Shown here: positions 8,529-16,994 of the stretch, piece by piece
Position numbering within the stretch: position 1 is the first letter of the stretch
Layout of the letters: every line of letters begins with the position of its first letter
NCBI RefSeq assembly: GCF_011174775.1
Contig: NZ_JAANHS010000002.1
Coordinates: 310,001 to 374,000, forward strand
DNA from: Rhodobacter calidifons
GTDB lineage: Bacteria > Pseudomonadota > Alphaproteobacteria > Rhodobacterales > Rhodobacteraceae
DNA length: 64,000 bases
Direction of reading: 5' to 3'
The notes under the pieces: model-generated
Seen by the model: the letters and a program-made list of their open reading frames with translations, nothing else
The model's database searches: none
Told to the model about the DNA's origin: nothing
Position numbers and translations under genes: made by a program

Positions 8529-9301
8529 TGGCCGCAACCCCCAGCGCGCGTCCCGAACTGACGGTGACCGGCGGCCAGGCCGGGTTGCAGATCCGGTCGT
8601 TGCGCAAAAGCTACAAGAAGCGGCCGGTGATCCGGGATGTCAGCATGGACCTGCGGCGCGGGGAAGTGGTGGCGCTGCTGGGGCCGAACGGATCGGGCAA
8701 GACGACCTGCTTCTATTCCATCGCCGGCCTGGTGATGCCCGAGGGCGGCCAGGTGCTGATCGACGGCAAGGACGTGACCGTGCTGCCGATGTACCGCCGT
8801 GCCCGGCTGGGGATCGGCTATCTGCCGCAGGAGGTGTCGATCTTCCGGGGTCTTTCGGCCGAGGACAACATCCTGGCCGTGCTGGAAATCGTCCAGCCCG
8901 ACCGTCACAAGCGGCGCGAACGGCTGGAGGAACTTCTGTCCGAATTCTCGATCACCCATCTGCGGCGCACGCCGGCCCTCGCGCTCTCGGGCGGGGAACG
9001 CCGCCGGGTCGAGATCGCGCGCTGTCTGGCGGCGGACCCGAAATACCTTCTGCTGGACGAGCCCTTCGCCGGGGTGGACCCGATCGCCGTGGGGGAAATC
9101 CGTCACCTGGTCCATGACCTGAAGGCACGCGGGATCGGCGTTCTCATCACCGACCACAACGTCCGCGAGACGCTGGAAATCGTTGATCGCGCCTATATCC
9201 TGCACGACGGCAAGGTGCTGATGTCGGGCACCACGGACGAGGTCGTGCGCGACGAAACCGTGCGCCGCGTCTATCTGGGCGAGAACTTCCGCATCGTGTG
9301 A
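8528..9301 (+). CDS. lptB: LPS export ABC transporter ATPase LptB
   Basis: The 257-residue ATPase powers LPS extraction by LptFG. Walker A is GPNGSGKTT (residues 52-60), the signature is LSGGERRRVEIARCLA, Walker B is YLLLDEPFAGVDPIAVGEIR and the switch histidine is in LITDHNVRETLEIVDRAYIL. The QEVSIFRGLSAEDNILAVLE Q-loop region is typical of LptB. About 20 extra N-terminal residues precede the usual start. The start overlaps lptA (TGATG). lptF and lptG are not in the window. Confidence 0.96.
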   Translation: MAATPSARPELTVTGGQAGLQIRSLRKSYKKRPVIRDVSMDLRRGEVVALLGPNGSGKTTCFYSIAGLVMPEGGQVLIDGKDVTVLPMYRRARLGIGYLPQEVSIFRGLSAEDNILAVLEIVQPDRHKRRERLEELLSEFSITHLRRTPALALSGGERRRVEIARCLAADPKYLLLDEPFAGVDPIAVGEIRHLVHDLKARGIGVLITDHNVRETLEIVDRAYILHDGKVLMSGTTDEVVRDETVRRVYLGENFRIV

Positions 9302-9530
9302 ACCGCACCCCGGACACGACAATCGATTCGGTTGACAAGCCGGCGTCGGCTGACGCCAAATGCCTGTAATGAGCGCGTTACATGCCCTTGGTCCCGGCCT
9401 GCAACCAGCGGTGTTTCCACCCGGCGGAACGGGCGTGACGCGACGTTTCCCCTGTTCATTACCGGAAGAGCGGGCAGGTCAGGGCACAAGCTGCGCACCT
9501 GTCCCTCTCAGCATGCGAAAAGGAGAGATC
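9302..9530 (+). promoter_or_regulatory. 229-bp lptB-hpf spacer, probable hpf promoter region
   Basis: A perfect TTGACA lies at 9332-9337, but no convincing -10 follows at 16-18 bp; TGTAAT at 9364-9369 is a good -10 but too far away. A strong AAAGGAGAG ribosome site precedes hpf. In many proteobacteria rpoN occupies this position; here no ORF fits in the spacer. Confidence 0.35.
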
Positions 9531-10106
9531 ATGCGCTATCAGATCAGTGGAAAGCAGATCGACGTCGGTGAGGCTCTTCAGACCCATGTGAAGGCGGAGA
9601 TGGGGGAAGTCGTTGAAAAATATGCCCAACGCCCGACCGAATGCGTGGTGGTCTTTTCGCGTATGGCGCACGAGTTCGTCTGCGAGGCGGTGATCCACCT
9701 GTCCACAGGGCTGACGGCGCAGGCCCGGGGGCATGCGTCCGAAATCTATGCCGCCTTCGAATCCTGCCGCGAGAAGATGGACAAGCAGCTGCGCCGCTAC
9801 AAGCGCCGCATCCGCAACCACCACAACAACCGTTCGGGCCCGGTTGAATTCGACGGGGCGGCCTCGTATATCCTCGCCGCAACCGAGGACGCCGAGGATG
9901 CCGAGCCCGACAGCCTGCAACCCGTGGTCATCGCCGAGATGGAGACGAAGATCCCTTCGATCACCGTCGGCGAGGCCGTGATGCAGATGGAACTGGCCGG
10001 GCAGAAGATGCTGGTGTTCCGCAACGAAGGCCATGGGGGCGTGAATGTCGTGTACCGTCGGGACGATGGCAACATCGGCTGGATCGACCCCCGCAACAGC
10101 AAGTGA
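9531..10106 (+). CDS. hpf: Ribosome hibernation promoting factor, long form
   Basis: The 191-residue protein stabilises inactive ribosome dimers in stationary phase. The N-terminal S30AE/YfiA domain (MRYQISGKQIDVGEALQTHV to KRYKRRIRNHH region, about residues 1-100) binds the 30S subunit. The C-terminal domain (SITVGEAVMQMELAGQKMLV, VVYRRDDGNIGWIDP) is the dimerisation domain of long HPF. ATG 9531 has AAAAGGAGAG directly upstream. The gene pairs with ptsN, which starts 33 bases later, as in many proteobacteria. Confidence 0.94.
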   Translation: MRYQISGKQIDVGEALQTHVKAEMGEVVEKYAQRPTECVVVFSRMAHEFVCEAVIHLSTGLTAQARGHASEIYAAFESCREKMDKQLRRYKRRIRNHHNNRSGPVEFDGAASYILAATEDAEDAEPDSLQPVVIAEMETKIPSITVGEAVMQMELAGQKMLVFRNEGHGGVNVVYRRDDGNIGWIDPRNSK

Positions 10107-10139
10107 AGCGTCCGCGTGACGCAGGAACAAAGCCGACCC

Positions 10140-10604
10140 ATGGAACTTTCCAAGCTACTCATCCCGGGCGCCGTCCGTGTGGTCGGACAGTTCACTTCCA
10201 AGAAGCGCCTGTTCCAGGAGCTGGGTGAAGTCGCCGCGCAGGCCTATGGGCTGAACGGGGCCGCCGCCATCGAGGGCTTGCAGGAACGCGAGACGCTGGG
10301 GCCGACCGGCGTGGGGCACGGGATCGCCCTGCCGCACGCCCGGCTTGAGGATCTGAAGTCGATCATCGGCGTCTTCGTGCGGCTGGAAAAGCCGCTTGAC
10401 TACGACAGCGTCGACCGCCAGCCGGTCGATCTGGTCTTCGGGCTGTTCGCCCCGAAGGATTCGGGGGTCGATCACCTGAAGGCGCTGGCGCTGGTCAGCC
10501 GGACGATGCGGGATCAGGGCGTGGTGTCGAAGCTGCGGGCGAATTCCGACCCGGCCAAGCTTTATGCGATCCTGACCGAGGCCCGGGCACCGCAAGCGGC
10601 CTGA
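10140..10604 (+). CDS. ptsN: Nitrogen PTS enzyme IIA (EIIA-Ntr)
   Basis: The 154-residue EIIA-type regulator belongs to the nitrogen phosphotransferase system. The phospho-acceptor histidine is His66 in GVGHGIALPHARLEDLKS; the domain ends with LKALALVSRTMRDQGVVSKL. I chose ATG 10140 (MELSKLL), the usual family start, over GTG 10116, which would add eight residues. The gene completes the lptB-hpf-ptsN order. Confidence 0.93.
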   Translation: MELSKLLIPGAVRVVGQFTSKKRLFQELGEVAAQAYGLNGAAAIEGLQERETLGPTGVGHGIALPHARLEDLKSIIGVFVRLEKPLDYDSVDRQPVDLVFGLFAPKDSGVDHLKALALVSRTMRDQGVVSKLRANSDPAKLYAILTEARAPQAA

Positions 10605-10644
10605 CCCCGGCTCCTGGCGGGACCGCTCGTCGTCTGACTGCGTC

Positions 10645-10668
10645 ACTCCTCGCTGCCTTGCGACGAGT
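10645..10668. terminator. Weak hairpin between convergent ptsN and the sulfotransferase gene
   Basis: Nine-base arms (ACTCCTCGC and GCGACGAGT) pair with one mismatch around a 6-base loop. No T-run follows on either strand, so a role as a terminator is only suggested by its place between converging genes. Confidence 0.3.
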
Positions 10669-10691
10669 AGCCGAAGGCGCACGAGGAGCCG

Positions 10692-12092
10692 TCACTTGCG
10701 CCAGCGGGTAAAGCCGAAGCCCATGTAATCGCGCCCGTAGGCCTCGGCCGCGGCGGCTTCCAGGGCTTCGTCCCAGATCGACAGCAGCGCCGCTTCCTCC
10801 GGGTCGGGCGAGACGGCGGAGGTGAGGGCGGGCGGGGTCGCTCCCACCTCGGCGGCAAGGGCGGCAAGGCCCTCAGCCAGACGATCCTCGCGCAGAAGAT
10901 GGTCCAGCGGCTGAAAGCTTGCGATGCCCTGCACCAGCGCGGTCTGGCTGGCAAGGCTTGGGTCCACGCGGGCGCCGGTCTGGCCGCTCACCGCCAGACG
11001 GCAGTAGCTGAGGAAGATCAGGAAGGCCGCGCGTTCCGCCTCGGGGGTCGCAAAGGGCGCGCCCGGGGGCTGCAACTCGGCCAGGAAGCCGTTGATGAGG
11101 ATGCGGCGCAGATCCTGCGCCTCCCCTGCCACGATCTTGCGGCGGAAGGCGGCATGGGCGCGCAGCAGGGGATGCCGCAGCACGGTGAAGCTGCGGTGGC
11201 CGGGGTGCCTGCGCTTCCACTGGCGCAGCGATTTCTGCTCGAACCCCTCGCTCACCGGGCCCAGGCTTTCGAACCAGGCGCGGATCGGGGCTTCGGGACC
11301 CGACCGGATCGGGAAGAACAGAAGGCCTGCGTCCGAGGCCAGCGCCGTCGGCACCCCGGCGGCGCGGCGGGGTTCGAAGCAGGGGGTGCGGCCAAGGTTG
11401 AAGACATCGACGGCGGCGATGGCTTCGGCAAGGGCCTCGGGGTTTTCCAGCTTGTCCTCGATGGGGCCGGGGTTCTGCTTCTTCAGCGTGTCGTCCAGCG
11501 CCTTGAGCCGCGCCTCGACCCCCAGGAAGGCCGCCAGACCGTTCAGCACGTCAAGCGAGCCGAGGTCTTCGTAATCGAGGTAGAAGGCGGTCTGTCCGGT
11601 GGTCTGAAGCGCGTTCAGCAGAAGCAGCTGGAAGGCCTGGATGTCGCGCAGATGGGTCAGGAACTCCGGCACGTCGAAGCGCACTTTGGCAGTCTTCAGC
11701 CGCTTGGGGTGGGTCAGTTTCCACTGGTCGGTCGCCTGGGCGATCTTCCAGCTGACATAGCTTTCCAGCGGGTTGCGGGTCAGGATGATCTTGGCGCAGC
11801 CGGGGTCGGGCAGGACATCGTCCAGGATGCGCAGGTCGTGGTCGTGAAAGAAGCGAAAGCCCGGCAGGCCCTCGGTTTCCGCGCGCAGCTTGCGCAGCAG
11901 AAGGCGCGGGTCGCGGTCGCGCTCTTCCATCGTGATCCCGAACAGCTCGGTCCGGTCCTTCCGGCCCAGAATATAGCGGTTGAAGACCTCGCCATGGCTG
12001 ACCACTCCCGGCAGCGCATTCAGGTTCGCCTCCAGCAGGTTCGATCCCGTCCGCATCTCGGCGAAGACGACGAAGGAATGAAAGCGGGCCAT
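10692..12092 (-). CDS. Two-part sulfotransferase (NodH-like N-half, second sulfotransferase-like C-half)
   Basis: The 466-residue protein probably moves sulfate from PAPS to a glycan. The N-half has the PAPS 5'-phosphosulfate loop MRTGSNLLEANLNALPGV (from residue 13) and the 3'-phosphate motif IILTRNPLESYVSWK (Arg106, Ser111), as in NodH. The C-half repeats the logic: SFTVLRHPLLRAHAAFRRK (301-319) and VDPSLASQTALVQG with LLREDRL (377-404) resemble Sulfotransfer_2 enzymes, although a clear P-loop is lacking. ATG 12092 overlaps the stop of the upstream glycosyltransferase (TGATG). It is the last gene of the minus-strand polysaccharide run. A cytoplasmic location is likely: no signal peptide. 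Confidence 0.82.
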   Translation of the reverse strand: MARFHSFVVFAEMRTGSNLLEANLNALPGVVSHGEVFNRYILGRKDRTELFGITMEERDRDPRLLLRKLRAETEGLPGFRFFHDHDLRILDDVLPDPGCAKIILTRNPLESYVSWKIAQATDQWKLTHPKRLKTAKVRFDVPEFLTHLRDIQAFQLLLLNALQTTGQTAFYLDYEDLGSLDVLNGLAAFLGVEARLKALDDTLKKQNPGPIEDKLENPEALAEAIAAVDVFNLGRTPCFEPRRAAGVPTALASDAGLLFFPIRSGPEAPIRAWFESLGPVSEGFEQKSLRQWKRRHPGHRSFTVLRHPLLRAHAAFRRKIVAGEAQDLRRILINGFLAELQPPGAPFATPEAERAAFLIFLSYCRLAVSGQTGARVDPSLASQTALVQGIASFQPLDHLLREDRLAEGLAALAAEVGATPPALTSAVSPDPEEAALLSIWDEALEAAAAEAYGRDYMGFGFTRWRK

Positions 12093-13789
12093 CAGCGGAC
12101 GATCCGGGGTCGGGAAGGCGCCTGGTGCGGCTGGGCCAGGTCCGCATCCGCGGGGAAGTCGCCCATCAGCACCGGGGCCATGCCCTGATTGCGCAGGTCC
12201 TGGAGGAAGGCGCCGAAGCCCTGCAAGGGGGTCAGTGACGGCAGGTCCGTCACGCGATGCGTGGCGCGGGGATTCAGCAGATCGACCAGCTGCTCCAGCG
12301 GCTCGGCGGGGTTCTCGACGAACTCGGCCAGCGACCAGATGCGGATGCCGGCCCTGGCATCGGGGCGGTTCAGAAGCGCGATGAAATCGCTTTCCACCTT
12401 TTGCAGTCGCGCGGCTTCGGCCCTGACCTCGGCCGCGCTGCGTCCGCTCCGCCACAGCGGCACGGCAAAGGCGCCGGTGATGACGAAGATCATGGCGTTC
12501 GGGTCGCCGGCCATGAACGAGGCAATGGCCTGCTCGTCGGCGGGGCCGAACTGGAAGCACTGGGTCTCGCCCCTTGTGTTCCAGATCAGGTTGGTCAGAA
12601 AGCTGCGCGGGTTGTAGTCGCGCAAGGTGGGGCTGTCGGAAAGGCCGCCTTTGAACACGCTTTCGCCGCCTGCGAACTCTGCCCGGTCGAAGGCGAAGAG
12701 ATGGCCATGGACGCGGGCGTCCAGCGCGCGGGCCAGCCAGGGCTGGAAGTCGTCGAACAGCTCGACAAAGCCGGAAAAGACGCCGTAGGGCGCGGCCGCC
12801 TGGTTGCCGCCCCGGGCTCGGGTCGGAAAGCGGCTCTGCATGTAGAGGCCCGGGCGCCCCTTGACCCGCCGCTCCACCGCCTTGGCGAAAAGCCGGTTGA
12901 TCTTGCCGGGGTTCGGTTCCGGCGCCAGCGCCCGGTCGCCGTCGAGGGTCAGGAAGGTGCGATACAGCAGGTCCGCCTTCGGCCAGATCTTGCGGGCAAG
13001 GAAGGCATCGGTCTGGCGCAACAGATGCAGGTGGTCGTCATAGAACACATGCGGACGCCCCTGGTAATCGAACTTCGAAAGGGTCAGCGAGCGGCTTTCG
13101 ATGCGCGTGGAGACCTGTCGTACCAGGCTTTGAAAATAGCTTTCATCCGGAATCCATACCCTTCGGAAATAGCGGTCGAGCGCGGGCCGGTCCGGATGCG
13201 ACAGAATGGCCTGAAGCGTGGCGCGTGTCAGGCACCACCACTGACTGCCCAGATGCGGCACCAGCCCCGGCGGCAGGCGGCGGCGAAAGCGCAGCGCGCG
13301 TTGCAGGGCGACGTAGCCATCGAAAAGCCGCCGCTGGCGTTTCCAGGCGAAGGGAAAGCGCAGGGTGAAACGTTCCTCGTCCAACCCGCCGACGGTCCAG
13401 CCGACATCGGCCGTGGTCACGCTTTCGATGAAATCGGTGTCGGGGTGCTGGGCCAGATGGGCCTGCAAGGCGCGTACGGGCCGGATCGGCAGGCAGGAAC
13501 CCGAGGCGAGAAGCACGTGGCTGACCTGCGGGAATTGGGCCAGCATCTGCGTGCTTGCGTCGATCGTCGCCTGGACGATGCCGAAGGTGCCCCATTCGCA
13601 GGGCGAGCGGCGCGAGAAACGGATGTCGGGCAGGTCCGCAAGGGCGGATTGCAGCCCCTCGAACTGGTCCATGGGCGCGCGGGCGTCAACGTGGATCACC
13701 ACCGGGCAGCCGTGGCTGGCCCAGTGCCGCGCCAGCTGGGCCGCCCGGTCCAGCGCCGCGTGGCAAAGCATCACCACACCCAGCGTCAT
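12092..13789 (-). CDS. Core-2/I-branching-type glycosyltransferase with extra C-terminal domain
   Basis: The 565-residue protein resembles beta-1,6-N-acetylglucosaminyltransferases (GT14, Core-2/I-branching). The N-terminal half has GVVMLCHAALDRAAQLARHW, VVIHVDARAP, VSHVLLASGSCLPIRPV, LGSQWWCLTR and WIPDESYFQSLV in family order. From about residue 320 a separate, unidentified domain follows (NPRSFLTNLIWNTRGETQCF, MIFVITGAFAVPLWRSGRS), a fusion I associate with Rhodobacterales. ATG 13789 was chosen because the family starts at the first strand (MTLGVVMLCHA). It overlaps both neighbours, so it is part of one operon with the glycosyltransferase before and the sulfotransferase after it. Confidence 0.83.
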   Translation of the reverse strand: MTLGVVMLCHAALDRAAQLARHWASHGCPVVIHVDARAPMDQFEGLQSALADLPDIRFSRRSPCEWGTFGIVQATIDASTQMLAQFPQVSHVLLASGSCLPIRPVRALQAHLAQHPDTDFIESVTTADVGWTVGGLDEERFTLRFPFAWKRQRRLFDGYVALQRALRFRRRLPPGLVPHLGSQWWCLTRATLQAILSHPDRPALDRYFRRVWIPDESYFQSLVRQVSTRIESRSLTLSKFDYQGRPHVFYDDHLHLLRQTDAFLARKIWPKADLLYRTFLTLDGDRALAPEPNPGKINRLFAKAVERRVKGRPGLYMQSRFPTRARGGNQAAAPYGVFSGFVELFDDFQPWLARALDARVHGHLFAFDRAEFAGGESVFKGGLSDSPTLRDYNPRSFLTNLIWNTRGETQCFQFGPADEQAIASFMAGDPNAMIFVITGAFAVPLWRSGRSAAEVRAEAARLQKVESDFIALLNRPDARAGIRIWSLAEFVENPAEPLEQLVDLLNPRATHRVTDLPSLTPLQGFGAFLQDLRNQGMAPVLMGDFPADADLAQPHQAPSRPRIVR

Positions 13790-14796
13790 GCCCAGTTTCC
13801 CTTCGACATCAGGCCCAGAACCTCCAGCTGGCGCCAGTTGACATATTTCTCGCTCCAGGTGCACCACAGATCGCGCTCGCGGGCGATCCCCTCGCGATAG
13901 GCGCGGTATTCGTGGCTTTCGGCATAGTGCTGGCCGCGGGCCAGTTCCTCGGCGGCCTTGGCGGCGAAGGTGTCAAGGAACTTGGCGTGCAGCAGGACGC
14001 CCGAGGGACGTTCTCCGCCCTGGTCGTCATAGGTCAGGTTCAGGGCACGCGGCAGCAGCATGTGGGTGGACGACACATAGGCATAGGAACGGTGCCACTT
14101 CACCAGGGGCGTCTTGTTCATCGCGGGCGCGCGTTTCGGGCAGTCGGTGAAGAACAGCCGCGCGCGGGGGCCGCCCTGGATCCAGAGGTTGCGATACAGC
14201 GGATTGCGGCTGATCACGTAGTTGCCGCTGTCGAAATACTGGGCGATCTCGAAGGGGTTCTGCCCTTCGCGGTAGGGCTGATCGTGCATCGCGCCCTTGG
14301 GATACATGTCCAGCATCATCGCCGAAAAGCTGGGGGTCTCGGCACTGTCCAGCCAGTCGGTCAGCGCGCGCAGGGGCCGCGTTTCGCAGAAGGGATAGAC
14401 CAGGAACTCGTCCACATCGACGGTCAGGCACCAGCGACCGTGGCCATGGCGGCGCAGAAGATGCATCAGCCAGTCCATGCCGAAACGCGACTGCTTGTAG
14501 CCGTGCTGCGTGGTCCAGAGCGAAACGTCCGGCTGCTCGGCCAGATATTCCCGTGTGCCGTCGTCGGACCCGTTGTCCACGATCAGGAAATGGTCGATTC
14601 CGAGGCGGCGGTAATAGGTCAGGAAATAGGGCAGGCGGATGCGTTCGTTGCGCATGGTGGAAAACAGCAGGATCGGCTGCCCGCGCAGACCGGCGGTCCG
14701 GTCGGCGACCGGGGTCAGCTGGCGGCCACGGCGCCAGGCGCGGGCCAGAAGATAGCGCCGCCGCGCCCGCAGACGGATCAGGGTCAGCAGTCCCAT
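13786..14796 (-). CDS. Family 2 glycosyltransferase (copy A)
   Basis: The 336-residue protein carries a GT-A fold of the Glyco_tranf_2_4 type. STMRNERIRLPYFLTYYRRL and HFLIVDNGSDDGTREYL bind the nucleotide sugar; CLTVDVDEFLVYPF holds the DxD-like metal site. A basic N-terminus (MGLLTLIRLRARRRYLLARA) could contact the membrane. It is a clear paralogue of the next gene upstream (14828-15919): the motifs, order and spacing are the same. It overlaps the following glycosyltransferase by 4 bases. Sugar specificity cannot be read from the sequence. Confidence 0.85.
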   Translation of the reverse strand: MGLLTLIRLRARRRYLLARAWRRGRQLTPVADRTAGLRGQPILLFSTMRNERIRLPYFLTYYRRLGIDHFLIVDNGSDDGTREYLAEQPDVSLWTTQHGYKQSRFGMDWLMHLLRRHGHGRWCLTVDVDEFLVYPFCETRPLRALTDWLDSAETPSFSAMMLDMYPKGAMHDQPYREGQNPFEIAQYFDSGNYVISRNPLYRNLWIQGGPRARLFFTDCPKRAPAMNKTPLVKWHRSYAYVSSTHMLLPRALNLTYDDQGGERPSGVLLHAKFLDTFAAKAAEELARGQHYAESHEYRAYREGIARERDLWCTWSEKYVNWRQLEVLGLMSKGNWA

Positions 14797-14827
14797 GGCC
14801 TGCCCTCCCTGTCAGTGTCCCGCCCCG

Positions 14828-15919
14828 TCATATCCAGCCGCCCCGCGACATCAGGCCCAGAGCCTCCATCTGCCGCCAGCCGGTGTAGCGGGTGGACGCC
14901 TCGCAGTGCAATATCGGGTCGGCGGTCAGCCGGTCATAGTAGGCCGCATACTGCTCGGCGTTGCCGAAATGCTGTCCGCGGACCTTTTCCTCGGCCGCAC
15001 GTTCGGTGATGCCCGGCAGGAACTTGGTGTGCAGAAGCACGCCCGAGGTCAGCTCTCCGCCATCGGTGGCATAGACCTCGTTCAGGTGGGCGGGCAACAG
15101 CGCATGGGTGGAATTGACATAGGCCTGCCGCCAGTGCCAGCGGACCAGCGGGATCTTGTTCAGCGTCGGCGCCTTGCGCGGTTCAGAGGCAAAGAAGGCC
15201 CGCGCCCGCGCTCCGCCCTGGATCCACAGGTTGCGCATCCTGGGCTGGACCTGGACCTGATAGTTGCCGGCATCGAACCAGGACAGGTGGGTCAAGGGAT
15301 CCTCGCCCGGCGCAACCTTGCCTTGCGAGACCGGGCCCTCGGGATAGAGGTCCAGGATCAGCGCGCCAAAGCTGTGCCGGCCCTGGCGTTCCAGCCAGTC
15401 GGTCAGGGCGGGCAGGGGGCGGGTCTGCCAGTAGGGATAGATCAGGATCTCGTCCGCATCCAGCGTCAGGCACCAGTGCCCGTGGCCATGGCGCAGCAGA
15501 AGCCAGGTCAGCCAGTCCATCCCGAACCGGCTGGCCTTGTATCCGGCCGGCGTGTGCCACAGCGACACGTCGGGCTGATCGGCCAGCAAGGCGCCCGTGC
15601 CGTCCGTGCTGGCATTGTCCACGAAAAGGAAATGCCGGACGCCCAGCGCGCGATGATGGTCCAGGAAATGCGGCAGGCGCGCGGTCTCGTTCCGGACGCA
15701 GGCAAAGCCGAGGATGTCACCCGCGCCGATCCGGGCGGTCCGGTCGGCGATGGGCGTCAGCTCGCGCCGGCGGCGGAAGGCGCGCCACAACAGGCGTTGC
15801 CGGCGGCGGCGCAGCTTCAGCGCCAGAAGCGCACCGGCCAGACCGCGTGGTTGATCCTCCAGAGCGCCGATCGCACAGGCATGAGGCAACCCCCGTTCGA
15901 GCGAAAGCGCCGCCACCAA
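14828..15919 (-). CDS. Family 2 glycosyltransferase (copy B)
   Basis: This is the second Glyco_tranf_2_4 enzyme, up to 363 residues, parallel to copy A: FACVRNETARLPHFLDHHRA, HFLFVDNASTDGTGALLA, CLTLDADEILIYPYWQTRPL and NLWIQGGARARAFF. The start is uncertain. TTG 15919 (or GTG 15916) lies just after the galU stop and would be translationally coupled; the homologous part begins near residue 29 and no ATG is available there. Together with galU and copy A it suggests stepwise assembly of a surface glycan. Confidence 0.82.
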   Translation of the reverse strand: MVAALSLERGLPHACAIGALEDQPRGLAGALLALKLRRRRQRLLWRAFRRRRELTPIADRTARIGAGDILGFACVRNETARLPHFLDHHRALGVRHFLFVDNASTDGTGALLADQPDVSLWHTPAGYKASRFGMDWLTWLLLRHGHGHWCLTLDADEILIYPYWQTRPLPALTDWLERQGRHSFGALILDLYPEGPVSQGKVAPGEDPLTHLSWFDAGNYQVQVQPRMRNLWIQGGARARAFFASEPRKAPTLNKIPLVRWHWRQAYVNSTHALLPAHLNEVYATDGGELTSGVLLHTKFLPGITERAAEEKVRGQHFGNAEQYAAYYDRLTADPILHCEASTRYTGWRQMEALGLMSRGGWI

Positions 15920-15921
15920 GC

Positions 15922-16818
15922 CTATTGCGCAGCCTTCTGCATCGCGGTCAGCTCGTTCAGGAAGCCCGCGAACTCCTGCCCGAACTCGGGTCGCGCCAGG
16001 CCGAAGGCGACCGTGGCCTGAAGGAACCCGATCTTCGAGCCGCAGTCATAGCGCTGGCCGCGGAACCGCAGCCCGAAGACGGAATTCGGCTTCTTCGTCT
16101 CTTGCGCGATGGCGTCGGTCAACTGGATTTCCCCGCCCGCGCCCTGCTTGATCCTGTTCAGGTTGGTCAGGACCTTGGGCGTCAGGATGTAGCGGCCGAT
16201 GACGGCAAGGTTCGACGGCGCATCCTCGGGCGCGGGCTTTTCCACCATGCCCTTGACGCTGACGATGGTGCCGTCGTCCCTGTCGATGTCAAGAACGCCA
16301 TAGCTGGAGGTCTTCTTCGGCGCCACCTCCATCGCGGCGACCATGCAGCCGCCGGTCTCGGCATGGGCCTCGACCATCTGCTTCAGGCAGGGCGTTTCGG
16401 CGGCGATCACGTCGTCGGGCAGAAGAACCGCAAAGGGCTCGTTCCCGATCAGGCGACGGGCGCACCAGACGGCATGGCCCAGGCCCATCGGCCGGTTCTG
16501 CCGGACATAGGCGATGGCGCCGCTGTCCATGTTGGTGTCCTTCAGCACGTCCAGAAGGTCGTGCTTGTTCTTGCGCCGCAGTTCGGCCTCAAGCTCGGGT
16601 GCGTGGTCGAAGTAATCCTCCAGCGCCGATTTCCCGCGCGAGGTGACGAAGATGAACTCCTTGATGCCGGCGGCGCGCGCCTCGTCGATGGCGTACTGGA
16701 TCAGGGGACGGTCGACCAGCGTCATGATCTCTTTCGGGATCGACTTGGTTGCGGGCAGGAACCGCGTCCCAAGACCAGCCACCGGGAATACCGCCTTGGT
16801 GATCTTCTTCGTCTTCAT
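15922..16818 (-). CDS. galU: UTP-glucose-1-phosphate uridylyltransferase
   Basis: The 298-residue enzyme makes UDP-glucose for polysaccharides. The nucleotidyltransferase motif is FPVAGLGTRFLPATKSIPKE (residues 11-30); further conserved parts are RPLIQYAIDEA, VLLPDDVIA and MVEKPAPEDAPSNLAVIGRY. Full length. It heads the minus-strand run that continues into two glycosyltransferases, a Core-2-like enzyme and the sulfotransferase; the stop TAG is 3 bases from the next possible start. The 176 bp upstream separate it from kdsB and should hold its promoter, though I see no clear hexamers. Confidence 0.95.
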   Translation of the reverse strand: MKTKKITKAVFPVAGLGTRFLPATKSIPKEIMTLVDRPLIQYAIDEARAAGIKEFIFVTSRGKSALEDYFDHAPELEAELRRKNKHDLLDVLKDTNMDSGAIAYVRQNRPMGLGHAVWCARRLIGNEPFAVLLPDDVIAAETPCLKQMVEAHAETGGCMVAAMEVAPKKTSSYGVLDIDRDDGTIVSVKGMVEKPAPEDAPSNLAVIGRYILTPKVLTNLNRIKQGAGGEIQLTDAIAQETKKPNSVFGLRFRGQRYDCGSKIGFLQATVAFGLARPEFGQEFAGFLNELTAMQKAAQ

Positions 16819-16994
16819 CGTACTCGTCCCAACCCTGTCCGGTCCTGCGCAAAATGTCTGGCTTCATGCGTTTCGCAGCCGAATCTGACCTTAAACGGGC
16901 AGTGCTGCGGCAATATTCGTAAACTGCACCACTCCCTTTGCTTTCGCATCAAAAAACGACAGCATGACGACAATCCATATCTTCGGCGCCGGGG

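Noticed and set aside
10899-12188. A long plus-strand frame opposite the sulfotransferase gene
   Set aside because: It shows no domain or start signal, while the minus-strand gene has clear PAPS-binding motifs.
16819-16994. Hairpin plus T6 run after kdsB as a terminator
   Set aside because: A T-run is present on the minus strand (near 16953), but I could not find a convincing GC-rich stem directly before it.
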